Shown here: positions 29,079 through 38,594 of the stretch, piece after piece
Layout of the letters: each line of letters starts with the position of its first letter
How positions within the stretch are numbered: the stretch's first letter is position 1
NCBI RefSeq assembly: GCF_000024165.1
Contig: NC_013194.1
Location: 3,224,001 to 3,288,000, forward strand
Direction of reading: 5' to 3'
Source: Accumulibacter phosphatis
GTDB lineage: Bacteria > Pseudomonadota > Gammaproteobacteria > Burkholderiales > Rhodocyclaceae
Length of the DNA stretch: 64,000 nucleotides
Made by a program: the position numbers and the translations under genes
Notes under the pieces: model-generated
What the model was told of the DNA's origin: nothing
What the model saw: only the letters and a program-made list of their open reading frames with translations
Database searches by the model: none

Positions 29079-30331
29079 TTTCTCTCCATCACAGCCGCAT
29101 AGAACGCATCCGTCCCGTGGCGATGTGGCAACAGACGCAGCCGCTCGCCACAGTCAATCATGATCCCCTGGGTGGCGAGGACTTCCTGAGCCGAGCACGT
29201 GACGAACTCGGGATGGCCCGCCAGGAAGCTCCGAACAACCTCCTCGTTCTCGGCCTCGAGCAGGCTGCAGGTAGCGTACACGAGCCGTCCGCCAGGTTTC
29301 ACCAGAGTGGCCGCCGCGGCGAGAATGACGGCCTGCTTGGTGCTCATTTCGGCGATGCTGCCTGGCGTCTGCCGCCACTTCAGGTCGGGATTGCGGCGCA
29401 GGGTCCCCAGGCCGGAACACGGCGCATCGACCAGCACACGATCCAGCTTGCCGGCCAGGCGCCGGATCTTGATGTCGCGTTCGGAGTCGATGCGCACCGG
29501 ATGGACATTCGACAGACCGGAACGTGCCAGACGCGGCTTCAGCCTGGCCAGCCGCCTCTCGGCGACGTCGAAGGCGTAGAGCCGGCCCTGCGAGCGCATC
29601 AGCGCACCAAGCAGCAAGGTCTTGCCGCCAGCACCGGCGCAGAAGTCGGCGACCATTTCGCCGCGTCTGGGCTGCAACAGGAAACCCAGCAACTGGCTGC
29701 CCTCGTCCTGCACCTCGATACTGCCATCGACGAACAGCCGGTATTTGGACAGGGCCGGCTTGCCAGCCAGACGGATACCCAGTGGCGAGTAGGGGCACGC
29801 TTCGGCCGTCAGGCCATCAGCCAGCAGACGCGCCAGCACGTCCTGCCGTCCCGCCTTGAGTGAATTGACGCGCAGGTCGAGCGGCGCCGGTTGATTGAGG
29901 CCGGCAGCCAGGCGCTCGATCTCTTCGGCGGAGAACTGCTCGGTCAACAGCGCGTAGAGCCAGTCCGGCAGATCGAGGCGTACCGCTACCGGCAGGCCAT
30001 CGACCTTCACAGCCTTGGCGTGCGCCAGCCATTTGCTTTCCGATTCGTTGAGCACGACCGCCAACTCACGGCGGTTCATTCCCTGCAGACAGGCAAGGGC
30101 GGCCAGCAACAAGCGTCGCGAGGTGACCTCATCGGCACAGCGCGCCGACAGCGATCGTTTGCGGCGGAGCACCGCGAAGACGATCTCGGCGACAAAACCA
30201 CGGTCGGCATGGCCAAGTTCGCGATGCTGCCGGAAATAATTCGAAACGACGAGGTCGGCCGGGAAGGCCGAGCGGAGCAGCTCGGACAGCAGCACTTCGG
30301 CATGACGGAAAAGAGCGGGAGAGAAGCGCAC
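29075..30331 (-). CDS. RsmB/NOP2 family rRNA m5C methyltransferase
   Basis: 418 residues. An N-terminal NusB-like helical part (LLSELLRSAFPADLVVSNYF, GFVAEIVFAVLRRKRSL) precedes the SAM-dependent methyltransferase. SAM-binding motif is VADFCAGAGGKTLLLGALM. Two cysteines are needed for m5C chemistry: VDAPCSGLGTLRRNPDLKW (motif IV) and VYATCSLLEAENEEVV (motif VI), both present. It probably methylates 16S rRNA C967 or a similar site; the divergence of the NusB part means the exact target is open. It overlaps the mscS gene by 4 nt and follows the DUF3108 gene by 2 nt. Confidence 0.9.
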   Translation of the reverse strand: MRFSPALFRHAEVLLSELLRSAFPADLVVSNYFRQHRELGHADRGFVAEIVFAVLRRKRSLSARCADEVTSRRLLLAALACLQGMNRRELAVVLNESESKWLAHAKAVKVDGLPVAVRLDLPDWLYALLTEQFSAEEIERLAAGLNQPAPLDLRVNSLKAGRQDVLARLLADGLTAEACPYSPLGIRLAGKPALSKYRLFVDGSIEVQDEGSQLLGFLLQPRRGEMVADFCAGAGGKTLLLGALMRSQGRLYAFDVAERRLARLKPRLARSGLSNVHPVRIDSERDIKIRRLAGKLDRVLVDAPCSGLGTLRRNPDLKWRQTPGSIAEMSTKQAVILAAAATLVKPGGRLVYATCSLLEAENEEVVRSFLAGHPEFVTCSAQEVLATQGIMIDCGERLRLLPHRHGTDAFYAAVMERK

Positions 30332-30333
30332 GT

Positions 30334-31368
30334 TCAGGGTTCCTGAGGCAATTCAAAGGCGGTCGCGACCTGCACGAAGACATCTCCCTTGCGATCGGTA
30401 TGCTGGATCTTCACCGGCAGCAGGTGCCGATCGTAGGCCAGCCAGAGCTCGGTCGTCGCCACTCCCGGTACACGCAGGTGCAGGCAGCGAAACGTCCCGG
30501 CGGGAGTCTCGATGTCCTCGTCACCGACCACCTCGAGGCGATACGCGGCGAACTTCTTGCCGGTGGCGATCGGGAGCTGGCTACCCGAAGCGAGATTGTC
30601 GATCAATCCCAGCTGGTAGTTGAAGGACAACAGATCCTGTGCGCCGCGGCTCAGAGTCTGCACCGGCCGACCCGGCATGCGCAACTGCATCTGCCCCCAG
30701 TCGAACTCGGTCCCCGCGCCGATCTCGCGCCCCTGCTGGCGAGTCACGAAACGTTCGGGCACCAGGCCGTCAACGGTCATCCGGCCGCGGCTTTCGAGTT
30801 CTACGCGTAGCGGCCGGAACACCGCGATCAGCCCGGTCGTCTCGGTGACGGCGGTAATCCGGTAAGCCCCATCGATGACCTCCCAGTCGTGTACCGAAGT
30901 ACCGATCTGAAAACCCTGATCACCGCGATCGACGCGGTAACGAATCATCCCTCTCGCCGGCAACGGCGACTCCACCGGAGAAGGCGTCGCCAAAGGCGAC
31001 GCCCCTGCCGCTTCCTGGTCGCTGGCGTCTTCCGCCAGCGAGCCGGCCGGAGCCTCGGGATCCGCTGCGGCCTCGGACTCCGCCTCTGGCGGGCCAATCA
31101 ACGCCGCGGAATCGGCAGTGTCGAGAAGCGCCGCGCGGGCCGGCGGCGCCGATGACTTGCGTGAGACCGGCCGACGTTTTGCCGGGACTGCTTTCGCAGC
31201 CGGCTTCGCCGGCAACTCGACCGGCGGCACAGGTTTCACCAGCGGCTGGAGTTCAACCAACAGCGGCGGCGGCTCGCTGGCAATCGACAGGTCAACGTCC
31301 GGACCAAACAGCACCAGGCCATGCATACCGAGCGAGGCCGCGAAAGCGATGATCAGGACGAAGGGCAT
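30334..31368 (-). CDS. DUF3108 domain protein with N-terminal anchor and Pro/Ala linker
   Basis: 344 residues. One N-terminal helix (FVLIIAFAASLGMHGLVLFG) is followed by a TonB-like Pro/Ala/Lys linker (ELPAKPAAKAVPAKRRPVSR) and then by the DUF3108 domain from about residue 140 (MIRYRVDRGDQGFQIGTSVH) to the end. The layout, a helix plus a flexible linker with a beta-rich domain, suggests an anchored periplasmic protein. DUF3108 proteins are often next to purN and rsmB in Betaproteobacteria, as here; their function is unknown. The purN stop lies 12 nt upstream. Confidence 0.82.
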   Translation of the reverse strand: MPFVLIIAFAASLGMHGLVLFGPDVDLSIASEPPPLLVELQPLVKPVPPVELPAKPAAKAVPAKRRPVSRKSSAPPARAALLDTADSAALIGPPEAESEAAADPEAPAGSLAEDASDQEAAGASPLATPSPVESPLPARGMIRYRVDRGDQGFQIGTSVHDWEVIDGAYRITAVTETTGLIAVFRPLRVELESRGRMTVDGLVPERFVTRQQGREIGAGTEFDWGQMQLRMPGRPVQTLSRGAQDLLSFNYQLGLIDNLASGSQLPIATGKKFAAYRLEVVGDEDIETPAGTFRCLHLRVPGVATTELWLAYDRHLLPVKIQHTDRKGDVFVQVATAFELPQEP

Positions 31369-31380
31369 TGGGCGACGGGC

Positions 31381-32031
31381 TCAGCCCCCGCCAAGTGGCG
31401 GTGCGATCAGTACGCCGGAACCATCCTGCGGGGCGTCGAGCGTCACGCGCCCGTCGTTCAAATGCAGGCGACCCTCGGCAAACCAGCGTACCGCCAGGGG
31501 AAAGATCTGATGCTCCCGAGCCAGCACGCGCGCGGCCAGCGCCGACTCGTCGTCGCCGTCAAGCACCGGCACCGCCGCCTGAACGATGACCGGCCCGTGA
31601 TCGAGATCGGGGGTGACGAAGTGCACGGTGCACCCATGAATCCGCACCCCCTCGGCCAGTGCGCGCCGATGCGTGTGCAGGCCGGGAAACGCCGGCAGGA
31701 GGGAGGGATGGATGTTGAGCAGACGCCCGGCGTAGCGACGAACGAAAGAGTCACCGAGAATCCGCATGAATCCGGCGAGCACGACGAGATCCGGAGCGAA
31801 GTCGTCGATGGTTGCGGCAAGCACCGCATCAAACGCCTCGCGCTCCGTGTACAGTCGATGATCGACGACGCGCGTGCTCACCCCGCAGGCAGTGGCCGTC
31901 GCCAGGCCCTGAGCGTCGGCACGGTTGGCCACAACGCCGACGATCTCTACCGGCAGCGCCCCGCTGGCGGTGGCCGCGAGCAGCGAGGCCATGTTGCTGC
32001 CGCGTCCGGAGATCAGGATCACGACCCGCAT
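31381..32031 (-). CDS. purN: Phosphoribosylglycinamide formyltransferase
   Basis: 216 residues, normal PurN length. It transfers the formyl group of 10-formyl-THF to GAR in purine synthesis. Visible sites: the phosphate loop LISGRGSNMASLL at 6-18, the folate-site LAGFMRILGDSFV, the catalytic triad region NIHPSLLPAFPGLHTH with Asn and His, and Asp in VTPDLDHGPVI. The start MRVVILISGRGSN matches the family. It stands in a minus-strand run after dedA and before the DUF3108 gene. Confidence 0.96.
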   Translation of the reverse strand: MRVVILISGRGSNMASLLAATASGALPVEIVGVVANRADAQGLATATACGVSTRVVDHRLYTEREAFDAVLAATIDDFAPDLVVLAGFMRILGDSFVRRYAGRLLNIHPSLLPAFPGLHTHRRALAEGVRIHGCTVHFVTPDLDHGPVIVQAAVPVLDGDDESALAARVLAREHQIFPLAVRWFAEGRLHLNDGRVTLDAPQDGSGVLIAPPLGGG

Positions 32032-32087
32032 CAGGCGCTCCGTCCGCCCCGCGACTCATCGCCAGTATGGACGTCGACGGGCATGCC

Positions 32088-32726
32088 TCAGGCCGCCCGG
32101 CGATGCTGCCACCAGCCGATGAACACCGGCAGCAGCGAAACGACGATGATCGCCACGATCACCAGCGTCAGGTTCTTCTGAATCCACGGCAGGTTGCCGA
32201 ACCAGTAGCCGGCGAGGGTCAGCGAGCCGACCCAGGCGACTCCGCCAATCAGGTTGAAGAACGTGAAACGCGCGTAGGTCATCGCACCAATGCCTGCAAC
32301 AAACGGCGCAAAGGTCCGGAACAGCGGCAGGAAGCGCGACAGAACCAGCGTCTTGCCGCCGTGCTTCTCGTAAAAGGCGTGCGTTTTTTCGAGCGCGGCC
32401 TTGTTGAAGAAGCGCGACTGCTCCCAGTGGAAGACCTTGGGCCCCAGCAAGCGGCCGATCTGGTAGTTCAACATGTTGCCGAGAATCGCCGCGGCGGTCA
32501 GCACGGCCAGCAGCACCAAGATCTCCATGCCGCCGAGCGCCGCCAGCGCACCGGCGACGAAGAGCAGCGAGTCGCCAGGCAGAAACGGGGTCACCACGAA
32601 ACCGGTCTCGCTGAAGATGATGACGAAGAGAATGGCATAGATCCACTGCCCGTACTGCTGCACGAGCACCGCCAGATGCTTGTCGAGGTGAAGAATGATG
32701 TCGAAAAAGCTGGTCAGGTATTCCAT
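32088..32726 (-). CDS. DedA family membrane protein
   Basis: 212-residue inner-membrane protein with the DedA signature: FLPGDSLLFVAGALAALGGM, then NYQIGRLLGPKVF, and the Arg-containing amphipathic segment SRFLPLFRTFAPFVAGIGAM. DedA/SNARE-associated proteins move undecaprenyl phosphate or other lipids, or affect the proton gradient. The gene is divergent from mutL with an 80-nt gap. RFLP and the FxxxFxPxVAG motif are complete. Confidence 0.93.
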   Translation of the reverse strand: MEYLTSFFDIILHLDKHLAVLVQQYGQWIYAILFVIIFSETGFVVTPFLPGDSLLFVAGALAALGGMEILVLLAVLTAAAILGNMLNYQIGRLLGPKVFHWEQSRFFNKAALEKTHAFYEKHGGKTLVLSRFLPLFRTFAPFVAGIGAMTYARFTFFNLIGGVAWVGSLTLAGYWFGNLPWIQKNLTLVIVAIIVVSLLPVFIGWWQHRRAA

Positions 32727-32792
32727 CGTCGCGAGAGTTGAAGAGAATCATGGGTCGTCGGCAAGCCGCGATTCTACCGGAAGCCGGGCCGG

Positions 32793-32798
32793 TATAAT
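32793..32798 (+). promoter_or_regulatory. -10 box of mutL, suggests a leaderless mRNA
   Basis: A perfect TATAAT ends 6 nt before the mutL ATG at 32805. With the usual 6-7 nt spacing transcription would start at or next to the A of ATG, and no ribosome site is seen before the start. The -35 region is weak. If true, mutL-miaA mRNA is leaderless. Confidence 0.5.
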
Positions 32799-32804
32799 CC
32801 GCCC

Positions 32805-34652
32805 ATGCCCCAAACACCGAGAATCGCCCTCCTCCCCGATCTTCTGATCAGCCAGATCGCCGCCGGCGAAGTCGTCGATCGTCCGGCGTCGGTCCTCAAG
32901 GAACTGCTCGAGAACGCGCTCGACGCCGGCAGCTCGACGATCCAGATCCAGCTCGAGGAAGGTGGGGTCAAGCTGCTGCGCGTCAGCGACGACGGCGGTG
33001 GCATGGCGCGTGACGAGCTGGCGCTCGCCCTCACCCGCCATGCCACTTCGAAGATCAACTCGCTCGCCGATCTCGAACGCGTGGGGACGCTCGGTTTTCG
33101 TGGCGAAGCGCTGGCCTCGGTCGCCGCCGTCGCACGCCTCACGCTGACCAGCCGGCAGGCGAGCAGCGACAGGGCTGCCGGACAACACGCCTGGCGGCTC
33201 ACTGACGAGCCGGGCGCGGGCCCTCAGCCGGCGGCCCTGCAGGCCGGCACGGTGGTCGAAATGCGCGATCTCTACTACAACACGCCGGCCCGCCGCAAAT
33301 TTCTCAAGTCTGAGGGCAGCGAGTTCGCGCATTGCGCCGAGGCGGTCAAGCGCATTGCGCTGGCTCATCCCGGCGTTGCCTTCACCCTCTCGCACAATGG
33401 CCGTGTCGCGCTGCACCTCAGCGCCAGCGATTCCCGCGTGCGCGTCGGCGCCATCCTCGGCGACGAGTTTCTCGCCGAGTCGCGCTGCCTCGACGTCAGT
33501 GCCGGCCCGCTGCGCGTCGCCGGCTACTGTGCGCTGCCGGCGTACTCCCGCGCCCGCGGCGACGCCCAGTACTGCTACGTCAATGGCCGCTTCGTCCGCG
33601 ACAAACTGCTCGGGCATGCGCTACGCCAGGCCTACCAGGACCTGCTGCACGGCAGCCGCTACCCGGCCTACTGCCTGTTCCTCGACATCGATCCGGCGGG
33701 CGTCGATGTCAATGTGCACCCGCAAAAGACGGAAGTCCGCTTTCGTGACGCGCGCGCTGTGCACCAGTTCGTCTTCCATGCCGTGCAGCGACTGCTGGCA
33801 AGTCCGTTGGCGACGCTGGGCACGGCCTCGAGCAGCGAAGTGCCGACACCGAACACGCAAGTATCGCCCTGGCCGGAGCAGCGGCCGGCAGCGCCCGCCA
33901 TGCACGCTGCCGAACCGGTTGCCTTTGGCCGGCGGACGCCCTTCCAGGGTTCGCTGCACGTTGGCGAACCCGCCAGAGCCGGCACTTACCTGAGCTTCGT
34001 CGACGCCACACAATCGCCTGAGCCGGCGCCGGAAGAACTGTCGAATGCAGCCGGCGACGACGGGCGGGCGCCGCCGCTCGGCTACGCCCTCGCCCAGTTG
34101 CAGGGCGTCTACATTCTCGCCCAAAACACGCACGGGTTGATCGTCGTGGACATGCACGCGGCGCACGAACGCATCCTTTACGAGAGGCTCAAGCAGGCGC
34201 TCGACGGTGAGCGGGTGGCGACACAGCCGCTGCTCATCCCGGCGGTGTTCATGGCCGACGCGCTCGATGTCGCCGCCGCCGAGGAGCACAGCGTCGCGTT
34301 GCAGCGGCTTGGCTTCGATGTCGCCGCGATGGGCCCGCGACAACTGGCGGTGCGCAGCGTACCGGCCCTGTTGCTCGGCGGCGACCCCGCGGCACTGGTG
34401 CGCTCGCTCCTCGGCGAACTACGCGAACACGGCATTTCGCAACTGATGACGACGCACCGCAACGAACTTCTCGCCAGCATGGCCTGCCATGGCGCAGTGC
34501 GCGCGCGGCGCCTGCTCTCGCTCAGCGAAATGAACGCTCTGCTGCGGCAAATGGAAGAGACCGAACGCTCGGACCACTGCAACCACGGTCGCCCGACCTG
34601 GATGCAGTTTTCGATGGCCGAGCTCGACCGCTACTTCCAGCGCGGGCGATGA
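32805..34652 (+). CDS. mutL: DNA mismatch repair protein MutL
   Basis: 615 residues. The GHKL ATPase domain has NALDAGSSTIQIQLEEGG (motif I), DDGGGMARDEL (motif II) and LGFRGEALASVAAV (motif III); a transducer region ends near 330. A Pro/Ala-rich linker (about 345-415) leads to the C-terminal dimer domain, which ends with ACHGAVRA and the family-typical CNHGRPTWMQF. It lacks the DQHAXXE endonuclease motif, as expected for a MutH/methyl-directed or gamma/beta type. The last 4 nt overlap the start of miaA. Confidence 0.96.
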   Translation: MPQTPRIALLPDLLISQIAAGEVVDRPASVLKELLENALDAGSSTIQIQLEEGGVKLLRVSDDGGGMARDELALALTRHATSKINSLADLERVGTLGFRGEALASVAAVARLTLTSRQASSDRAAGQHAWRLTDEPGAGPQPAALQAGTVVEMRDLYYNTPARRKFLKSEGSEFAHCAEAVKRIALAHPGVAFTLSHNGRVALHLSASDSRVRVGAILGDEFLAESRCLDVSAGPLRVAGYCALPAYSRARGDAQYCYVNGRFVRDKLLGHALRQAYQDLLHGSRYPAYCLFLDIDPAGVDVNVHPQKTEVRFRDARAVHQFVFHAVQRLLASPLATLGTASSSEVPTPNTQVSPWPEQRPAAPAMHAAEPVAFGRRTPFQGSLHVGEPARAGTYLSFVDATQSPEPAPEELSNAAGDDGRAPPLGYALAQLQGVYILAQNTHGLIVVDMHAAHERILYERLKQALDGERVATQPLLIPAVFMADALDVAAAEEHSVALQRLGFDVAAMGPRQLAVRSVPALLLGGDPAALVRSLLGELREHGISQLMTTHRNELLASMACHGAVRARRLLSLSEMNALLRQMEETERSDHCNHGRPTWMQFSMAELDRYFQRGR

Positions 34653-35605
34653 GCGTCACCTCGGCGCGCAGTGCCCCGCTGCCGCCGGCAATCCTCTTGA
34701 TGGGGCCGACCGCCAGCGGCAAGACCGCTGTGGCGATCGAGCTGGCCCGACGCTTCCCGGTCGAACTGGTCAGCGTCGATTCAGCGCAGGTGTTTCGTGA
34801 CCTGGACATCGGCACGGCCAAACCGGACGCCGCAACGCTCGCCGAATTCCCGCACCACCTGATCGACCTGATCGATCCACCGGACGCCTACTCGGCCGCC
34901 CGCTTTCGGGCCGATGCACTGGCAGCGATGGCCGCGATCACGACACGCGGCAAGGTCCCCCTGCTCGTCGGTGGCACGATGCTTTATTTCAAGGCGCTCG
35001 TCGAGGGCCTCGTCGACCTGCCGCCAGCCGACCCGCCAACCCGTGCCGAAATCGACCGGCAGGCCGCCGCCCGCGGCTGGCCGGCGCTGCACGCCGAGCT
35101 CGCGAAGATCGACCCGGTGACGGCCGCCCGGCTGCCCAACACCGATTCCCAACGCATCCAGCGCGCGCTCGAAGTCTTCCAGGTTTCCGGCCGGCCGCTG
35201 TCGGCGCTGATCGCCGCCGGGGCGAGGCCGGCGCCCGCCTACGCCTTCCTGTCGCTCGGCCTGCTGCCGTCCGAGCGCCGCGTTCTGCACCAGCGCATCG
35301 CCGAACGTTTCGACGCCATGCTCGCGGCCGGACTGGAAGTTGAGGTCGAGATGCTGCGCCGGAAGTACGCGCTGCGTGCCGAAATGCCGTCGATGCGTTG
35401 CGTCGGCTACCGGCAGGTCTGGGAAGTCCAGCAGGGACTCGCGCCACGCCACGAGCTGCGCGATCTCGGCATCTACGCCACCCGCCAGTTGGCGAAACGT
35501 CAGATCACCTGGCTCGGCAACAGTTTGCGGCCGCAGACCTTCGATTGCCTGGCCGCTGATCTGCTGCCGAAAGTCGTCACGGCGGTCCGCTCCTTTCTCG
35601 GCTGA
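34649..35605 (+). CDS. miaA: tRNA dimethylallyltransferase
   Basis: 318 residues. It adds a dimethylallyl group to A37 of tRNAs that read UNN codons. P-loop LLMGPTASGKTAVAIELA is at 16-33, followed by the DSAQVFRDLDIGTAKPD block, the HHLIDLIDPPDAYSAARFR segment, and the GGTMLYFKALVEGL helix. The mutL-miaA pair with ATGA overlap is the standard order in Proteobacteria (often followed by hfq, absent here). Confidence 0.96.
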   Translation: MSVTSARSAPLPPAILLMGPTASGKTAVAIELARRFPVELVSVDSAQVFRDLDIGTAKPDAATLAEFPHHLIDLIDPPDAYSAARFRADALAAMAAITTRGKVPLLVGGTMLYFKALVEGLVDLPPADPPTRAEIDRQAAARGWPALHAELAKIDPVTAARLPNTDSQRIQRALEVFQVSGRPLSALIAAGARPAPAYAFLSLGLLPSERRVLHQRIAERFDAMLAAGLEVEVEMLRRKYALRAEMPSMRCVGYRQVWEVQQGLAPRHELRDLGIYATRQLAKRQITWLGNSLRPQTFDCLAADLLPKVVTAVRSFLG

Positions 35606-35635
35606 CACACCCTGGCCTGGACCGCCGGCTTCGCG

Positions 35636-37165
35636 TCATAACCCCAGGAAGCCGCGGATCTTGTCGAGCATCCCCCCTCGCGGCGGTGACGGCAAGGTGG
35701 CGGAAGCGTCGGTGAATTGGCGGGTGAAGCTATGCACCTCGACCTCGTGGCGCCAGAGAATGTGGGCGATTGCCTCGGCAATTTCCGGCCGCGACCGGAC
35801 GACCTCCTCAACCGTCGCCTGGTCCAGGCGGTAGCACACCACGTCGGTCTTGGCGACGACCGTATCGCCGCGTGGCTCGCCGGTCATCACTCCCCGCTCG
35901 CCAAAGGTGCTGCTGGCGTGAATCGTGCGGAAATGCTGGCGCGGATAGCCCGGAAAATCGATCAACACTTCCACGTCTCCGGACGCCAGGACGTAGAGCC
36001 AGTGTGCCGTCTCGCCCTGCTCGAAAATGACCGCTCCCTGGGCGAACGGCGCATAGACCATGCGCTCGCTGATCGTCCGCAGCTCCGCCTCCTGCATGCC
36101 GGCAAAGAGTTCCAGCTTGCGCAGGTCAACAATGCGCTTCTCGATCTCGCGCTGTCGAAGCGATTCCCGATACGCCTCGTTCTCCTTGGTCATGTGCACC
36201 GACTGTTCCGGCACGGCCAGACGCATTCCCGCGCGCTGCAACGCGGCGAGCACGTGCACGCGTACGGCGGAATCAGTCGGATCGTCGGGCTGGGGGTCGA
36301 GCATCCAGTAGCGCAGTGCATAGCGCGCGTACCCGGGACCAAACTCCATCAGGACGCAAGAGGGAGCCGGGTCGCGCGCCACATTCGGGATGTCGGCCGT
36401 GCTGATCACCTTTTCGATCTTCTGAATCACCAGCGCCGCTGGTGAGTCATAGGTGACGTTGAACCAGATCCAGCGTCGCGACGGCGAGTCCGGTCGACTC
36501 TCCCGGCCGACGACCGTGAACCTGCCGCGCATCAACTGGCTGTTGGGAACGATCACCATTTCGCCGTTGCGCGTCCGGATGGTCGTTTGCCGCCAACGAA
36601 TCTGTACCACGCGGCCGGTAAGGTCGTCCAGCCTCACCCAGTCACCGGTCTGCAGCGAGTTGTCCAGCTGCAGTGCCACCCCGCCCAGGACATTGCCGAG
36701 AGTATCCTGCATCGCGAAGGCGAGCACGGCAGTGATCACCGCCGAGGTAGTCAGCAGACTCGACGGATCCAGTCCGACGAGGTGCAGGCGTGCCAGGACG
36801 AAGGCACTGTAAACGACCAGCAGGATGATGTCCTCGGCAATCCGGGCAACGACGATGCCGAGCCGCGGCAGGGCGATCCGGAAGACGACATGGCCAAACA
36901 GACGAAAGAGCGCAAAGCCCGAGCCGATGACGAAAATCTCGTGGATCACCACCGCAGCACGAGAGTAACTCAAGGCCTCGAGCAATGCCCCGACGAACTG
37001 CCCCGCCAGGCACATCACGAACAGCACCACCGTGTTGCGAACCCGCCGACGTTCGTTGGGCAACTGATGCAGCGACAGCAGGGCGAAGACAAGCATGGCC
37101 GCAATGACGTACTTGGTCTCGGGCAGCCAGAAATAGGCGATCGTCCTGCTCATCAATTCGTTCAT
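35636..37165 (-). CDS. Mechanosensitive channel fused to cyclic-nucleotide-binding domain
   Basis: 509 residues from the ATG at 37165 (GAGAGAGA before it). Five or so N-terminal helices, then the MscS pore and beta domain (AMQDTLGNVLGGVALQLDNSLQTGDWV, RTRNGEMVIVPNSQLMRGRF). After residue 350 a cyclic-nucleotide-binding (cNMP) fold follows: FAQGAVIFEQGETAHWLYVLASGDVEVL, then SSTFGERGVMTGEPRGDTVVA, where the FGE..R cap is present with the R needed to bind the phosphate. Such MscS-cNMP proteins (as in bCNG channels) are ligand-tuned. It is convergent with miaA and lies below moeA on the same strand. Confidence 0.88.
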   Translation of the reverse strand: MNELMSRTIAYFWLPETKYVIAAMLVFALLSLHQLPNERRRVRNTVVLFVMCLAGQFVGALLEALSYSRAAVVIHEIFVIGSGFALFRLFGHVVFRIALPRLGIVVARIAEDIILLVVYSAFVLARLHLVGLDPSSLLTTSAVITAVLAFAMQDTLGNVLGGVALQLDNSLQTGDWVRLDDLTGRVVQIRWRQTTIRTRNGEMVIVPNSQLMRGRFTVVGRESRPDSPSRRWIWFNVTYDSPAALVIQKIEKVISTADIPNVARDPAPSCVLMEFGPGYARYALRYWMLDPQPDDPTDSAVRVHVLAALQRAGMRLAVPEQSVHMTKENEAYRESLRQREIEKRIVDLRKLELFAGMQEAELRTISERMVYAPFAQGAVIFEQGETAHWLYVLASGDVEVLIDFPGYPRQHFRTIHASSTFGERGVMTGEPRGDTVVAKTDVVCYRLDQATVEEVVRSRPEIAEAIAHILWRHEVEVHSFTRQFTDASATLPSPPRGGMLDKIRGFLGL

Positions 37166-37226
37166 GGCATCTCTCTCGCCGACGCGGATGGCGCGCAGTC
37201 GGTGCGGAACTCGCTCCGGAACTCGC

Positions 37227-38522
37227 TCAGACCAACCCGTCGAACAACTGTACCCCGACCTGGTCGCCGGCGGCGACGTTGCCGCGATCATGCTCGAGGA
37301 CGATGAAGCAGTTGGCATCCGCCATCGAGCGCAGCACACCCGAGCCCTGCGCAGCCGCCGGGCGGACGCGCCACTGCCCATCCACCAGGCTGAGAATGCC
37401 GCGTTGAAACTCGGTCCGTCCGGCAACCTTCTTCAGTGCCCCGGTGCACAGCGCCGGCAGCAAGGGTACGACCGGCACCGGGTCAGCGCCCATCAGCGCG
37501 TACAGCGCCTCACGAACGAACTGATAGAAAGTGACCATGACCGCCACCGGATTGCCCGGCAAACCGAACAGCCAGGCCGCGCCACCCCGCTCACCACAGA
37601 TCTCCTCACCATCCACACGAAGGCGGCCAAAAGCCATCGGGCGACCCGGCTTCATGGCGATCTTCCAGAACAGGACTTCGCCAAGCTCCGCCATCAGCCC
37701 CTTGACAAAATCGGCCTCGCCAACCGAAACGCCGCCGCTGCTGATCACCACATCTGCCGCCGCCGCGGCCTCGCGAAAGGCCGCTTCCATCGTCGCCGGG
37801 TCGTCGCGGACGACGCCCAGATCAAGCACCTCGCAGCCCATGCGCGTGAGCATCCCGAAGATCGTGTAGCGGTTGCTGTCATAGACCCGACCCTCGCCGA
37901 GTGGCGTGCCGATCGAGCACAACTCGTCGCCGGTGGACAGGAACGCGACACGCAAGCGCCGGAAGACGCTGACCTCGGCACAACCGAGCGAAGCGATCAG
38001 CCCGATCTCGGCCGGGCGAAGCAAGCGCCCGGCAACCAGCGCCGGCTTGCCGGCAGCGAGATCTTCACCGGCACGCCGGATATGCTGGCCGAGACGTTGC
38101 CCGGGTGGCACGACGATGTGATCGCCGTCAAGTGCAACGACTTCCTGGACCACCACCGTATCGGCCCCGACCGGCGGCGGCGCGCCGGTCATGATGCGCA
38201 CACACTCACCTTCTCCGATGGGCTGGGCAAAGGCTTTCCCGGCCAGGGCGGTCCCCAGTACGCGCAAGCGGGTGTTGCCGCCGTTGGCGACGTCCGCATG
38301 GCGAACGGCATAGCCGTCCATGGCCGAATTGTCGTGCCCCGGCACATTGAACGGCGCCAGCAGGTCGCAGGCGAGCACCCGCCCGAGAGCGCCGCGCAGC
38401 GCCACGCGCTCCCGGGTGCGCACCGGCGTCAACTGGCGGCGAATGAAGGCGCGTGCCTGGTCTGCCGACAGCGAGTCGGGGTCGTGATCACTGAGGCAAC
38501 TGAATTCGGCGGCAAGGCTCAT
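37227..38522 (-). CDS. moeA: Molybdopterin molybdenumtransferase
   Basis: 431 residues. MoeA inserts molybdate into adenylylated molybdopterin. Landmarks: NVPGHDNSAMDGYAVR near 59-75, the MPT-binding domain with GDELCSIGTPL and SGGVSVGEADFVKGL, KPGRPMAFG and the end domain. Length is typical. It is downstream of moaA by 72 nt on the same strand and probably cotranscribed. Later gene on this strand is the mscS-cNMP gene. Confidence 0.95.
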   Translation of the reverse strand: MSLAAEFSCLSDHDPDSLSADQARAFIRRQLTPVRTRERVALRGALGRVLACDLLAPFNVPGHDNSAMDGYAVRHADVANGGNTRLRVLGTALAGKAFAQPIGEGECVRIMTGAPPPVGADTVVVQEVVALDGDHIVVPPGQRLGQHIRRAGEDLAAGKPALVAGRLLRPAEIGLIASLGCAEVSVFRRLRVAFLSTGDELCSIGTPLGEGRVYDSNRYTIFGMLTRMGCEVLDLGVVRDDPATMEAAFREAAAAADVVISSGGVSVGEADFVKGLMAELGEVLFWKIAMKPGRPMAFGRLRVDGEEICGERGGAAWLFGLPGNPVAVMVTFYQFVREALYALMGADPVPVVPLLPALCTGALKKVAGRTEFQRGILSLVDGQWRVRPAAAQGSGVLRSMADANCFIVLEHDRGNVAAGDQVGVQLFDGLV

Positions 38523-38594
38523 CGGCGGCTGGCTTCAATTAGTGGCTTCAATGACGGGCTGACATAAGGCGCGACAGGTCGCGCCGGCGAACGG

